The position numbers were made by a program, and so were the translations under genes. A stretch of DNA of 64,000 bases, from the NCBI RefSeq assembly GCF_019056515.1, contig NZ_CP064873.1, positions 2,294,001 through 2,358,000 on the forward strand, written 5' to 3'. Each line of letters starts with the position of its first letter. Within the stretch, counting starts at the first letter, position 1. Origin of the DNA: Microbacterium paraoxydans (GTDB lineage: Bacteria; Actinomycetota; Actinomycetes; Actinomycetales; Microbacteriaceae). Under the pieces are notes generated by a model, which saw nothing but the letters and a program-made list of their open reading frames with translations, ran no database searches and had not been told where the DNA came from. This document shows positions 49,300 through 58,198 of this stretch, in pieces.

Positions 49300-50930
49300 C
49301 GACGACGTCACCCGCCGCCACCGCCCCCGGTGGCCTCCGCGTGGGCGTGCAGCGTTTCGGCACGTTCCTCTCCGGCATGATCATGCCGAACATCGCGGCC
49401 TTCATCGCCTGGGGCTTCATCACGATGCTCTTCATCCCGAAGGGCTTCTTCGGGGCCGAGAGCCCGTTCGGCTGGCACTGGGCCGGCGTCGCCGAGATCA
49501 TCGGCGGCGGCGGCGACTCCGCCGTCCTCGGCTGGCAGGGCGCGATGACCGCGGTCGCCGAAGGCGCGGACGGCAACATCCTGGCCTATGTGGGCCTGGT
49601 CGGCCCGATGGTCACCTACCTACTGCCCCTCCTGATCGCGAACACGGCCGGACGCATGGTCTACGGCGAGCGCGGCGGCGTGGTCGCCACGATCGCGACC
49701 GTCGGCGTGATCGTCGGGACGAACATCCCGATGTTCCTCGGCGCCATGATCATGGGCCCGATCGCCGCCTGGATCATGAAGCAGGTCGACAAGCTGTGGG
49801 ACGGCAAGATCCGCCCCGGCTTCGAGATGCTCGTCAACAACTTCTCCGCCGGCATCCTGGGCATGATCCTCGCCATCGTCGGGTTCTTCGCCTTCGGCCC
49901 GGTCATGCTCGGCATCAGCGCCGCGCTGGGGGCGGCCGTCGACTGGCTCGTCTCGCTCAACCTGCTGCCGCTCGTGTCGATCATCGTCGAGCCGGCCAAG
50001 GTGCTGTTCCTCAACAACGCCATCAACCACGGCGTGTTCACCCCGCTGGGGATCGAGCAGGCCGCGGAGACGGGCAAGTCGATCCTCTTCCTCATCGAGG
50101 CGAACCCCGGCCCCGGCCTCGGTCTGCTGCTCGCCTTCACCTTCTTCGGGGTCGGCGCGGCGAAGGCCTCCGCTCCCGGTGCCGCCATCATCCAGTTCTT
50201 CGGCGGCATCCACGAGATCTACTTCCCGTATGCGCTCAGCAAGCCGACCACGATCCTCGCTCTCATCGCGGGTGGAGCGGCCGGTGTGACCACCAACATG
50301 GTCCTCGGCGGCGGGCTCGCCTTCCCGGCGGCCCCGGGCAGCATCATCGCCGTGACCGCCGCGGCCATCGGCCCCGGCGTCGCCAACCTCCTCGTCGTCT
50401 ACCTGTCGGTCATCATCGCGGCGACCGTGACGTTCCTCATCACCGGCGTCATCCTGCGGGCCTCGCGCAAGCGCGACCTCGCCGCCGAGGGCGACGCGTT
50501 CGGGGCGGCCATCGCACAGACCGAGGCGAACAAGGGCAAGTCGTCCGCGGCGATGGACGCCCTGCGCACCTCGACCGCGACGACGGCTCCGGAGACCACG
50601 CCGGCTCCCGCCACCACCGCCGTCGCGGCGGCCCCGATCGAGACCATCGTGTTCGCGTGCGACGCCGGCATGGGCTCGTCCGCCATGGGTGCCAGCGTGC
50701 TCCGCAACAAGCTGAAGAAGGCCGGCATCGAGGGCGTCACCGTCACGAACGCCGCCATCGCCAATCTCGACGGCGCCGCCGACGTGGTCATCACGCAGCA
50801 GCAGCTCACCGACCGGGCCACGGCGAAGTCGCCGGACTCCCTGCACGTGTCGGTGGACAACTTCATGAACTCGCCGAAGTACGACGAGGTCGTCGAGATG
50901 GTCAAGGAACAGCGAAAGGACGAAGAATGA
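49296..50930 (+). CDS. mtlA: PTS mannitol-specific EIICB
   Basis: The 544-residue protein has about eight transmembrane segments (EIIC, ~20-400) with [19 protein letters not shown] and the [16 protein letters not shown] motif typical of mannitol permeases. An Ala/Thr/Pro linker (~410-445) leads to the EIIB domain with the phosphocysteine Cys455 in [20 protein letters not shown] is encoded separately as the next gene. The pair transports and phosphorylates mannitol to mannitol 1-phosphate. Confidence 0.95.
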   Translation: MTTTSPAATAPGGLRVGVQRFGTFLSGMIMPNIAAFIAWGFITMLFIPKGFFGAESPFGWHWAGVAEIIGGGGDSAVLGWQGAMTAVAEGADGNILAYVGLVGPMVTYLLPLLIANTAGRMVYGERGGVVATIATVGVIVGTNIPMFLGAMIMGPIAAWIMKQVDKLWDGKIRPGFEMLVNNFSAGILGMILAIVGFFAFGPVMLGISAALGAAVDWLVSLNLLPLVSIIVEPAKVLFLNNAINHGVFTPLGIEQAAETGKSILFLIEANPGPGLGLLLAFTFFGVGAAKASAPGAAIIQFFGGIHEIYFPYALSKPTTILALIAGGAAGVTTNMVLGGGLAFPAAPGSIIAVTAAAIGPGVANLLVVYLSVIIAATVTFLITGVILRASRKRDLAAEGDAFGAAIAQTEANKGKSSAAMDALRTSTATTAPETTPAPATTAVAAAPIETIVFACDAGMGSSAMGASVLRNKLKKAGIEGVTVTNAAIANLDGAADVVITQQQLTDRATAKSPDSLHVSVDNFMNSPKYDEVVEMVKEQRKDEE

Positions 50931-51361
50931 GCGTTCTCACTGCCGAGCAGGTCCGCATCCACCCGGGAGGCGCGTCGCGCGACGACGCCCTCCAGGAGGC
51001 GACGGACATCCTCGTCGCCGCCGGTGCGGTGACCCCGGCGTACGTCGACGCGATGCGCCAGCGCGAGGAGACGGTGTCGACGTACATGGGCAACGGCCTG
51101 GCCATCCCGCACGGCACGAACGAGGCGAAGGACGCCATCCTCGCCTCCGCCCTCTCCGTCGTCCGCTACGACGGCGGCGTCGACTGGGACGGCGAGCAGG
51201 CGCGGTTCGTGATCGGCATCGCCGGCGTCGGCGACGAGCACCTCGACATCCTGTCGCGCATCGCGATCCTCTTCTCCGAGGAGGACGACGTCGCCCGGCT
51301 GGAAGCGGCGGCGACGCCGGACGAGCTGTTCGCTCTCCTCTCGGAGGTGAACGAGGGATGA
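50927..51361 (+). CDS. mtlF: PTS mannitol EIIA component
   Basis: The 144-residue protein has the EIIA site [18 protein letters not shown] with phospho-His62, and a C-terminal helix pair ([20 protein letters not shown]). It receives phosphate from HPr and passes it to the EIIB domain of MtlA. It overlaps both neighbours by four bases. Confidence 0.95.
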   Translation: MSVLTAEQVRIHPGGASRDDALQEATDILVAAGAVTPAYVDAMRQREETVSTYMGNGLAIPHGTNEAKDAILASALSVVRYDGGVDWDGEQARFVIGIAGVGDEHLDILSRIAILFSEEDDVARLEAAATPDELFALLSEVNEG

Positions 51362-52512
51362 AGGCGGTCCACTTCGGGGCGGGCAACATCGGGCGCGGTT
51401 TCGTCGGCCTGCTCCTGCACGAGGGCGGTTACGAGGTCGTGTTCAGCGACGTCGCGGACGCGCTCGTGGAGGCGATCGACCGGGCGGACTCGTACACCGT
51501 GCACGAAGCCGGCCCCGGAGGGACCGACCACGTCGTCTCCGGGTTCCGTGCGGTGAACAGCCGCACGGACCCCGCCGTGGTCGCGGAGGAGGTGGCGACG
51601 GCCGACGTCGTCACGACCGCCGTGGGCCCCACCGTGCTGCGGTTCGTCGCCCCGTCGATCGTCGCCGGACTCGCGCTGCGCTCCCCCGAGGCCGCGCCGC
51701 TGCAGGTGATGGCCTGCGAGAACGCCATCGGCGCCACCGATCAGCTGCGGCAGGAGATCGTCGCCGCGGCGGGGCCGGATGCCGATACGCTGCTCGGCCG
51801 CGCCGTGTTCGCGAACACCGCCGTCGACCGGATCGTGCCCGCGCAGCCGGAGGGCGGCGGCATCGACGTCACGGTGGAGCCGTACTTCGAGTGGGCGATC
51901 GAGGCCCGGCCGTTCGGCGACACTCCGCCGCGCATCCCCGGCGCCCACTTCGTCGACGACCTCGCTCCGTACATCGAGCGCAAGCTCTTCACGGTGAACA
52001 CCGGTCATGCCGCCACCGCGTACTTCGGTGCACGGGCGGGCATCGAGCGGATCTCGGACGCCCTCGCGGACGAGGCGATCGCCGCGCAGGTCTCCGCCGC
52101 CCTGGAGGAGACCTCGGCGGTGCTGGTCGTCGAACACGGTCTCGATCCCGCGGAGCTCGCGCAGTACCGCGCGACCATCCTCGAACGGTTCCGCAATCCC
52201 GCACTGGTGGACACCGTGCAGCGCGTCGGCCGGCAGCCGCTGCGGAAGATCTCCCGGCACGAGCGCTTCATCGGTCCCGCGGCGATGGCCGCCGAGCACG
52301 GGCTGTCGACGGACGCGCTCGTGGCTGCCGTCGCCGCCGCGCTGGAGTTCGACGACCCTGCCGACGAGCAGGCGGTCGAGCTGCAGACGCTCCTCCGCTC
52401 CGAAGACCCGGCAGGCTTCACCGTCCGCGCCACGGGGCTCGATCCGGAGCACCCGCTCTTCGCCGCCGTCCGCGACGCGGTGGCGCTCCGTCAGGCGGCA
52501 CTCGCCGGCTGA
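51358..52512 (+). CDS. mtlD: mannitol-1-phosphate 5-dehydrogenase
   Basis: The 384-residue enzyme starts [20 protein letters not shown] (NAD site) and contains the family motifs [14 protein letters not shown] and [20 protein letters not shown] (His and the catalytic region). It oxidises mannitol 1-phosphate to fructose 6-phosphate with NAD. It completes the mannitol operon (EIIB-like, HPr, EI, EIICB, EIIA, dehydrogenase). Confidence 0.96.
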   Translation: MKAVHFGAGNIGRGFVGLLLHEGGYEVVFSDVADALVEAIDRADSYTVHEAGPGGTDHVVSGFRAVNSRTDPAVVAEEVATADVVTTAVGPTVLRFVAPSIVAGLALRSPEAAPLQVMACENAIGATDQLRQEIVAAAGPDADTLLGRAVFANTAVDRIVPAQPEGGGIDVTVEPYFEWAIEARPFGDTPPRIPGAHFVDDLAPYIERKLFTVNTGHAATAYFGARAGIERISDALADEAIAAQVSAALEETSAVLVVEHGLDPAELAQYRATILERFRNPALVDTVQRVGRQPLRKISRHERFIGPAAMAAEHGLSTDALVAAVAAALEFDDPADEQAVELQTLLRSEDPAGFTVRATGLDPEHPLFAAVRDAVALRQAALAG

Positions 52513-52536
52513 GCGGACGCGGCGTCCGGGCGGGAG

Positions 52537-52542
52537 TAGCGT
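52537..52542 (+). promoter_or_regulatory. -10 box (TAGCGT), leaderless GTG start of the hydrolase gene
   Basis: TAGCGT, seven bases (TGCTGCT) and the GTG at 52550. Confidence 0.5.
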
Positions 52543-52549
52543 TGCTGCT

Positions 52550-53296
52550 GTGCAGCAGAAGCCCCGACGCCGCGTCCTGAGACGAGTCCTGTGGAGTGTG
52601 GTGATCGTCCTCGTGCTCGCCGTCGGCGGGATCCTCGTGTGGAGCCAGGTCGGCGTCATGGCCGCGGAGCCCGAACCGCTCGCCGCCGTCCGGGAGAACC
52701 CCGCGATCACGGTGACCGATGCCGAGGAGGGGATCGTCCTGGAGCCGGCGGACGGCGCCTCGGACCGCGGACTCGTCTTCATCCCGGGGGCGAAGGTCGA
52801 CCCGTGGGCCTACGCCTCGATCCTCCAGGGGATCGCGGAGGAGGGCACCACGGTCGTGATCACGCGGCCCTGGCTCAACCTCGCCTTCTTCGATCCCCGC
52901 GGCCTCGGCTCGTTCACGAGTGCCGCGCCCGACGTGGACACCTGGGCCGTGGGCGGTCACTCCCTCGGCGGGGTGCGCGCCTGCCAGCTCGCGACGGACG
53001 CCGATGCCCTCGTCCTCTTCGCCTCCTACTGCGCGACCGACCTCGCCGGAACCGGCCTCCCGGTGCTCAGCGTCTCCGGCAGTGAGGACGGCCTCTCCAC
53101 ACCCGAGAAGATCGCGGACGCCCGCTCCGAGCTCCCCGCGGACGCCGAGTTCGTCGAGATCGACGGCGCCTCCCACGCCTCCTTCGGCGACTACGGCCCC
53201 CAGTCCGGTGACGGTACCCCGACCATCGACGACGAGGAGATGCACGCCGAGGTCACCGAGGTCGTCGGCGGCTTCCTGGAGCAGATCGCTCCCTAG
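52550..53296 (+). CDS. membrane-anchored alpha/beta hydrolase
   Basis: The 248-residue protein has an N-terminal transmembrane anchor (RVLWSVVIVLVLAVGGILVW) and a hydrolase domain with oxyanion region VFIPGAKVDPWAYASIL, the nucleophile in GGHSLGGVRA, the acid near SVSGSEDGLSTPE and the His in DGASHASFGDYG. The substrate is unknown; the domain should lie outside the membrane. It ends in a four-base overlap with the convergent kinase gene. Confidence 0.85.
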   Translation: MQQKPRRRVLRRVLWSVVIVLVLAVGGILVWSQVGVMAAEPEPLAAVRENPAITVTDAEEGIVLEPADGASDRGLVFIPGAKVDPWAYASILQGIAEEGTTVVITRPWLNLAFFDPRGLGSFTSAAPDVDTWAVGGHSLGGVRACQLATDADALVLFASYCATDLAGTGLPVLSVSGSEDGLSTPEKIADARSELPADAEFVEIDGASHASFGDYGPQSGDGTPTIDDEEMHAEVTEVVGGFLEQIAP

Positions 53297-54162
53297 GCCG
53301 CCCGCGGATCCCCGAGGATGGGGTCGAGCAGCGGATGCAGGTGCCGGGTGGTGAGGACCCCGGCGGCAGACCGCGCGCCCGCCGAGAGCGCCGACGCCAG
53401 GTCCGCCCCCGCCAGCCGCGCGTCGAGGACTCCGGCCAGGAACGCGTCGCCCGCGCCATTGGTGTCGACGACGGTGGTCGGCAGCGCGGGCACCCGCAGC
53501 TCGGCGCCGTCCGCTCCGACCGCGACCGCTCCCTCCGCGCCGAGCGTGCACACCGCGAACGCCGCTCCCTCCGCGACGACGGCGCGGAGGAACTCCACCG
53601 GCGCGGCCAGCCGATCCGCGTTGCAGAAGACCGCCGCGGCCGCCGCCAGGAAGGGCCGGTGGTACCCGTCGACGCCGTCGTAGTCGTGCACGTCGACCCA
53701 GAGCGGCGTGCCACTGGCCGCCGCGAGCGGGAGCAGCCGCCGCGGCTCGGCGGCCAGATCGAGCACGACGGCGTCGGCCGCGGCCATCTCGGCGGCGTGC
53801 GCGGCGTCGTCCGCGCCTGTCGTCTCCGCTGGAGTGGAGAGGTACAGCGACACCCGGTCGCCCTGCGCCGTCATGAGGTTGAGGTGCCGCTCCGTGGTGC
53901 CGTCCGTCCACTGCGCGACCACCCCGGCCGCCTCCAGTGCCGCACGCACCCGGTGCCCCTCCTCGTCCTCCCCGGCGACGGCATGCAGCACGACGGATCG
54001 GCCGAGCGCCGTCAGGCTCAGCGCCTTGCCCGCACTCGTGCCGCCGACCGTCTCCCAGCTCGCCTGCGCGAACTGCATGTGCGGCACGGGCTCGGGGAGT
54101 CGGTCGAGGAGGACCATGCGGTTCCAGGAGGCGGGACCGGCGAGGAAGACGGAAGCGGGCAT
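53293..54162 (-). CDS. PfkB-family carbohydrate kinase
   Basis: The 289-residue kinase has the N-terminal GGTSAGKALSLTALGRSVVL and the C-terminal PfkB signature VVDTNGAGDAFLAGVLDARL with the catalytic Asp. It should phosphorylate a sugar or nucleoside with ATP. The context (hydrolase, deacetylase-like protein, adenosine deaminase) does not fix the substrate; a ribokinase or nucleoside kinase is plausible. Confidence 0.88.
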   Translation of the reverse strand: MPASVFLAGPASWNRMVLLDRLPEPVPHMQFAQASWETVGGTSAGKALSLTALGRSVVLHAVAGEDEEGHRVRAALEAAGVVAQWTDGTTERHLNLMTAQGDRVSLYLSTPAETTGADDAAHAAEMAAADAVVLDLAAEPRRLLPLAAASGTPLWVDVHDYDGVDGYHRPFLAAAAAVFCNADRLAAPVEFLRAVVAEGAAFAVCTLGAEGAVAVGADGAELRVPALPTTVVDTNGAGDAFLAGVLDARLAGADLASALSAGARSAAGVLTTRHLHPLLDPILGDPRAA

Positions 54163-54189
54163 GCCCTCATCCTCGCGCCTCGTGCGGGG

Positions 54190-55296
54190 TCACCCGATGC
54201 GCGACACCAGGGCATCCAGGCCCATTCCGTAGTCGATGCGCACGACGGGGAGGGCCAGCTTGTCCGTCCCGATCACCACGTATCCGGGATCGATGGTCCG
54301 CGCCAGCTCGTAGCCCGCCTGGCGGACGCCCTCCTTCGCCGTGTCGTCGTAGTGGCCGAACGGGTAGGCCACCACCTCGCGGACGCCGAGCACGTCCCCC
54401 GACGTGGTGAGATCGGCGGCGATCTGCGCGGGCGTCCCGTTGACCATGCGTCCCCTGCCGTCCTCGCCCGCCTGATGCATGTCATGGGTGTGCGAGCGCC
54501 GCTGGACCCACGGCGAGGGCGCGGGGTCCTGACGATAGGCCGTGACCATGAACGAGGTGCTGAGGAGCCGGTGCGCGTCCACCACCGGCACCGCGAGGTC
54601 GAACCACGTCTGATCGGCGTCGTCGTCGGCGATGATGACGCTCCGCGCCGGGAGGGAGAGCCGCCCGTCGATGAACGCGCTGAGCTCGTCCCAGGTCGGC
54701 AGATAGAAGCCGGTGGTCGCGATGTGCGCCATGTGCGCCTCGAAGTCGCCGATGTACGCGTAATTGCCGCGAAGCCACCCCTTCTCCCCCGCCGGGTCGG
54801 CCGTGAACTGGTGGTACATCAGGATGGGCACGCGCACGCCCTCGGCCGCGTTCTCCTCGGGCGTCTTCCAGGCGGCGAAGAGCTCCGTCTGCTGCTGCTC
54901 GCACGCGACCGGATCCGCGCCGTTCACCCGAGCTTCCACCGTGAAGGCGGCGGCAGCGTCGGCGCTGGCGTACCAGCCCGCGAACACCCGGCCGTCGAGC
55001 CGCGGGATCGGCAGCCCCCGATACGGCTCGTCCTGGAGCTGCAGCATCGGCGCGGTCGGCGCCCCGTCGCCGCGGAAGGTGACCGCGCACGCGCGGGGAT
55101 CGTCCGCGTCCGCCAGGATCTGCTGCGACGGCGTGAGCGGAGGCGCCGCGACGGTGCCCTGGGCCTTCGGAATCCGCTCCTCCGGCGTGCGATGGAGCCC
55201 CGCGAACGCCGCGACGGCCCCTCCGACGATGACGACGGCGACGAGCGCGCCGACGAGTCCGGCTCGTGACCGCGACGACCTCCCCCCGGAGCGCAT
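54190..55296 (-). CDS. polysaccharide deacetylase-like protein with altered active site
   Basis: The 368-residue protein has an N-terminal transmembrane helix (residues ~12-33), an Ala-rich exported linker domain, PILMYHQF (157-164) as in extracellular NodB-type deacetylases, and SHTHDMH (268-274) and YPFGHYDD in the places of the zinc and product motifs. The first motif, usually TFDDG, is here IADDDAD (222-228). The enzyme would deacetylate cell-wall or surface glycans, but activity is uncertain because of this change. It starts one base after the adenosine deaminase stop, same strand. Confidence 0.78.
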   Translation of the reverse strand: MRSGGRSSRSRAGLVGALVAVVIVGGAVAAFAGLHRTPEERIPKAQGTVAAPPLTPSQQILADADDPRACAVTFRGDGAPTAPMLQLQDEPYRGLPIPRLDGRVFAGWYASADAAAAFTVEARVNGADPVACEQQQTELFAAWKTPEENAAEGVRVPILMYHQFTADPAGEKGWLRGNYAYIGDFEAHMAHIATTGFYLPTWDELSAFIDGRLSLPARSVIIADDDADQTWFDLAVPVVDAHRLLSTSFMVTAYRQDPAPSPWVQRRSHTHDMHQAGEDGRGRMVNGTPAQIAADLTTSGDVLGVREVVAYPFGHYDDTAKEGVRQAGYELARTIDPGYVVIGTDKLALPVVRIDYGMGLDALVSRIG

Positions 55297-55297
55297 G

Positions 55298-56413
55298 TCA
55301 GGTGTCGAAGCCCTCGGCGATCATCTCGACGAGTTCCTCCCGTTCCTCGACGGGGAGGAAGGCCGCGGCGGCGGCGTTGAACTGGAAGGCCTCGAGGTCG
55401 TCGAGGTCGTACTCGAAGGTCTGCACGAGGAGAGCCAGCTCCCTAGTGAGCGAGGTGGCGCTCATGGTGCGGTTGTCCACGTTCACGGTCACCGCGAAGC
55501 CGAGCTGGTAGAGCAGGTCGAACGGGTGATCGGCGAGCGTCTTGCCCCACGCGGCGACGGCCCCCGTCTGCAGGTTCGACGACGGGGAGAGCTCCAGCGG
55601 GATCTCCCGGTCGCGCACCCAGCGCGCGAGGTCGCCGAAGCGCACCTGCACCTCGTCGCCCTCCTGCGTGACGACCTCGAGGTCCTCCGCGATGCGGACG
55701 CCGTGTCCGAGCCGGAGCGCACGACCGTCCAGCAGGGCCGAGCGGATCGAGGCGAGGCCCGCCGCCTCGCCCGCGTGCACGGTCACCGGGAAGAAGTTCT
55801 CGGCGAGGTAGTCGAATGCCGCGCGGTGGTCGGACGGCGGGAAGCCGTCCTCGGGTCCGGCGATGTCGAAGCCGACGGCCCCCCGTCCGCGGAAGTCCAC
55901 AGCGAGCTCGGCGATCTCCCTGGCGCGGTCGGTGTGCCGCATGGCGGTCAGGAGCTGTCCGACGCGGATGCTGCGACCGTCCCGGTCCGCCGCGTCCTCG
56001 CCCTCCTCGATCCCCTGCTGCACGGCCTCGACGGCGTCCTCCAGCGAGAGACCGCCGGCCTGGTGCTGTTCCGGTGCCCAGCGCACCTCGCCGTAGATGA
56101 CGCCGTCGGCCGCGAGGTCCTGCACGAACTCGCGCGCCACCCGGGTCAGTCCCTCCCGGGTCTGCATGACCGCGGTGGTGAGCTCGAAGGTCTTCAGGTA
56201 CTCCTCCAGCGACCCTGCGTCGCTCTTCTTCGCGAACCAGGAGCCGAGCGCCGCCGGGTCGGAGGCCGGGAGGTCGAGACCGATCGCGTCGGCGAGCTCG
56301 ATGATCGTGGCCGGACGCACGGCGCCGTCCAGGTGGTCGTGCAGCGACACCTTCGGCAGACTCCGCAGGGAGACGCCCTGGATGGCGACGTCGCCGTTCG
56401 CATCGATCGACAT
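55298..56413 (-). CDS. add: adenosine deaminase
   Basis: The 371-residue enzyme has the metal site SLHDHLDGAVRP (HxH), the substrate HAGEAAGLASIRSALL (His and catalytic Glu), LGHGVRI and LELSPSSNLQTGA. It converts (deoxy)adenosine to (deoxy)inosine, which the phosphorylase at 42166 can cleave. A GAGAGG ribosome binding site precedes the start, and a TAGCCT box lies ~32 bases upstream, so the gene can be transcribed apart from the uptake operon. Confidence 0.94.
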   Translation of the reverse strand: MSIDANGDVAIQGVSLRSLPKVSLHDHLDGAVRPATIIELADAIGLDLPASDPAALGSWFAKKSDAGSLEEYLKTFELTTAVMQTREGLTRVAREFVQDLAADGVIYGEVRWAPEQHQAGGLSLEDAVEAVQQGIEEGEDAADRDGRSIRVGQLLTAMRHTDRAREIAELAVDFRGRGAVGFDIAGPEDGFPPSDHRAAFDYLAENFFPVTVHAGEAAGLASIRSALLDGRALRLGHGVRIAEDLEVVTQEGDEVQVRFGDLARWVRDREIPLELSPSSNLQTGAVAAWGKTLADHPFDLLYQLGFAVTVNVDNRTMSATSLTRELALLVQTFEYDLDDLEAFQFNAAAAAFLPVEEREELVEMIAEGFDT

Positions 56414-56444
56414 GGGGATCCTCTCGGTCGCGGGGTGTCCGTCC

Positions 56445-56450
56445 AGGCTA
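56445..56450 (-). promoter_or_regulatory. -10 box (TAGCCT) upstream of add
   Basis: TAGCCT on the minus strand lies 31 bases before the add ATG at 56413, leaving a short leader with the GAGAGG ribosome binding site. Confidence 0.45.
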
Positions 56451-56461
56451 GCGCCCGGGCC

Positions 56462-57775
56462 TCACGCCGTGATGCGCTCGCGGACGATCGGACCCACGGT
56501 CGGCGCCTCGTCGCCGAGCTCCCAGGCCCCTTCGAGTGCCTCGATGGCCCGGGGGAAGCGCGCCTCGTCCGCCGCCGACAGGGTGAACAGCGGCTGCCCG
56601 GCGGCGACCCGGTCGCCCGGCTTCGCGTGCAGGTCGATGCCCGCCTCGAAGATCACCGGGTCGTCGGCCCGCGCGCGGCCGGCGCCGAGACGCCACGCGG
56701 CGATGCCGAAGGGGAGCGCGTCCATCCGGGTCACGACGCCGTCCGCGGGCGCCGTGACGACGTGCGTCTCCCGCGCGACCGGGAGGGCCGCGTCGGGGTC
56801 GCCGTCCTGGGCGCGGATCATCGCCTTCCAGGTGTCCATGGCGCGGCCCTCGTCCAGCGCCGCCTCCACGTCCGCATCGGGCCGGCCGGCCAGGGCGAGC
56901 ATCTCCCTGGCGAGCGCGATGGTCAGCTCCCGCACGTCGGCGGGTCCCCCGCCGGCGAGGATCTCGACCGACTCGCGGACCTCGTTGGCGTTGCCGATCG
57001 CGCGGCCCAGCGGGACGTTCATGTCGGTCAGCAGCGCCGTGGTGGCGACGCCGGAGTCGGTGCCGAGCGCGACCATCGTGCGGGCGAGCTCGCGGGCGCG
57101 GTCGATGTCCTGCATGAAGGCGCCGGAGCCGAACTTCACGTCCAGGACGAGGGCGTCGGTCCCCTCGGCGATCTTCTTCGACATGATGCTGGAGGCGATC
57201 AGCGGGATGGCCTCCACGGTGCCGGTCACGTCGCGGAGCGCGTAGAGCTTCTTGTCGGCGGGAGCGAGACCAGAGCCCGCGGCGCAGATCACGGCCCCGA
57301 CGTCACCCTGCATCTGCGCGAACATCTCCTCGTTGCTGAGCGCCGCGCGCCAGCCGGGGATCGACTCCAGCTTGTCGAGCGTCCCGCCGGTGTGGCCGAG
57401 ACCGCGGCCGCTGAGCTGCGGGACCGCCACGCCGAACGAGGCGACAAGCGGCGCGAGCGGCAGGGTGATCTTGTCGCCGACGCCGCCCGTGGAGTGCTTG
57501 TCCACGGTCTTCTTGCCGAGGGTCGCGAAGCTCATCCGCTCGCCGGACGCGATCATCGCATCGGTGAGCACGCGGATCTCGTCGCGCTCCATGCCGCGCT
57601 GGAAGATCGCCATCGCGAAGGAGGCCATCTGCGCGTCGGACACATAGCCGCGCGTGTAGGCGTCGACCATCCACCGCAGAGCGGGCTCGGGCACGACGCC
57701 CCCGTCGCGCTTGGCCCGGATCACATCGACCGCGTCGAACGGCTCGATGGCTCCCTGAGCCTGTCCAGCGGTCAT
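56462..57775 (-). CDS. deoA: thymidine (pyrimidine-nucleoside) phosphorylase
   Basis: The 437-residue enzyme starts with AVDVIRAKRDGGVVPEPALR, has DKHSTGGVGDKITLPLAPLV (phosphate-binding Lys/Ser), LSGRGLGHTGGTLDKLESIP and VLDVKFGSGAFMQ. The C-terminal domain (ADGVVTRMDALPFGIAAWRL) matches pyrimidine phosphorylases. It cleaves thymidine, deoxyuridine or uridine with phosphate. The ATG overlaps the cdd stop by four bases. Confidence 0.94.
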   Translation of the reverse strand: MTAGQAQGAIEPFDAVDVIRAKRDGGVVPEPALRWMVDAYTRGYVSDAQMASFAMAIFQRGMERDEIRVLTDAMIASGERMSFATLGKKTVDKHSTGGVGDKITLPLAPLVASFGVAVPQLSGRGLGHTGGTLDKLESIPGWRAALSNEEMFAQMQGDVGAVICAAGSGLAPADKKLYALRDVTGTVEAIPLIASSIMSKKIAEGTDALVLDVKFGSGAFMQDIDRARELARTMVALGTDSGVATTALLTDMNVPLGRAIGNANEVRESVEILAGGGPADVRELTIALAREMLALAGRPDADVEAALDEGRAMDTWKAMIRAQDGDPDAALPVARETHVVTAPADGVVTRMDALPFGIAAWRLGAGRARADDPVIFEAGIDLHAKPGDRVAAGQPLFTLSAADEARFPRAIEALEGAWELGDEAPTVGPIVRERITA

Positions 57776-58170
57776 CGTGCTTCCTCCAGGTCGCGCGGCC
57801 CGAACGCATCGGGCAGCACCTCGTCGATCGTGCGGATGCCGGAGACGGTCTCCAGCAGCATGCCGGGTACGGCGTGCTCGAACAGCAGCTGCCGGCATCG
57901 GCCGCAGGGCATGATGGTCTCGCCGTCGTTGTTCACGCACACGAAGGCGACGAGCTGGCCGCCGCCGGACATGAACAGGTCGCCCACGAGCGCGCACTCG
58001 GCGCACAGCGTGACGCCGTACGAGGCGTTCTCGACGTTGCAGCCGGCCACGATCCGCCCGTCGCTGACGAGCGCCGCCGCCCCCACGCGGTAGCGCGAGT
58101 ACGGCGCGTACGCCTTGGTCATGGCCTCCGCGGCGACCTGGCGCAGCTCGTCCCAGTCGATGTCCGTCAT
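57772..58170 (-). CDS. cdd: cytidine deaminase
   Basis: The 132-residue enzyme has the zinc site CNVENASYGVTLCAE (first Cys with catalytic Glu) and MPCGRCRQLL (two further Cys), typical of the small tetrameric cytidine deaminases. It converts cytidine and deoxycytidine to uridine forms for the thymidine phosphorylase. GAAGGA precedes the ATG. It follows the second permease gene with a gap of 28 bases. Confidence 0.95.
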   Translation of the reverse strand: MTDIDWDELRQVAAEAMTKAYAPYSRYRVGAAALVSDGRIVAGCNVENASYGVTLCAECALVGDLFMSGGGQLVAFVCVNNDGETIMPCGRCRQLLFEHAVPGMLLETVSGIRTIDEVLPDAFGPRDLEEAR

Positions 58171-58198
58171 GGTGATGGTTCCTTCTTCCCTGCGGGTT

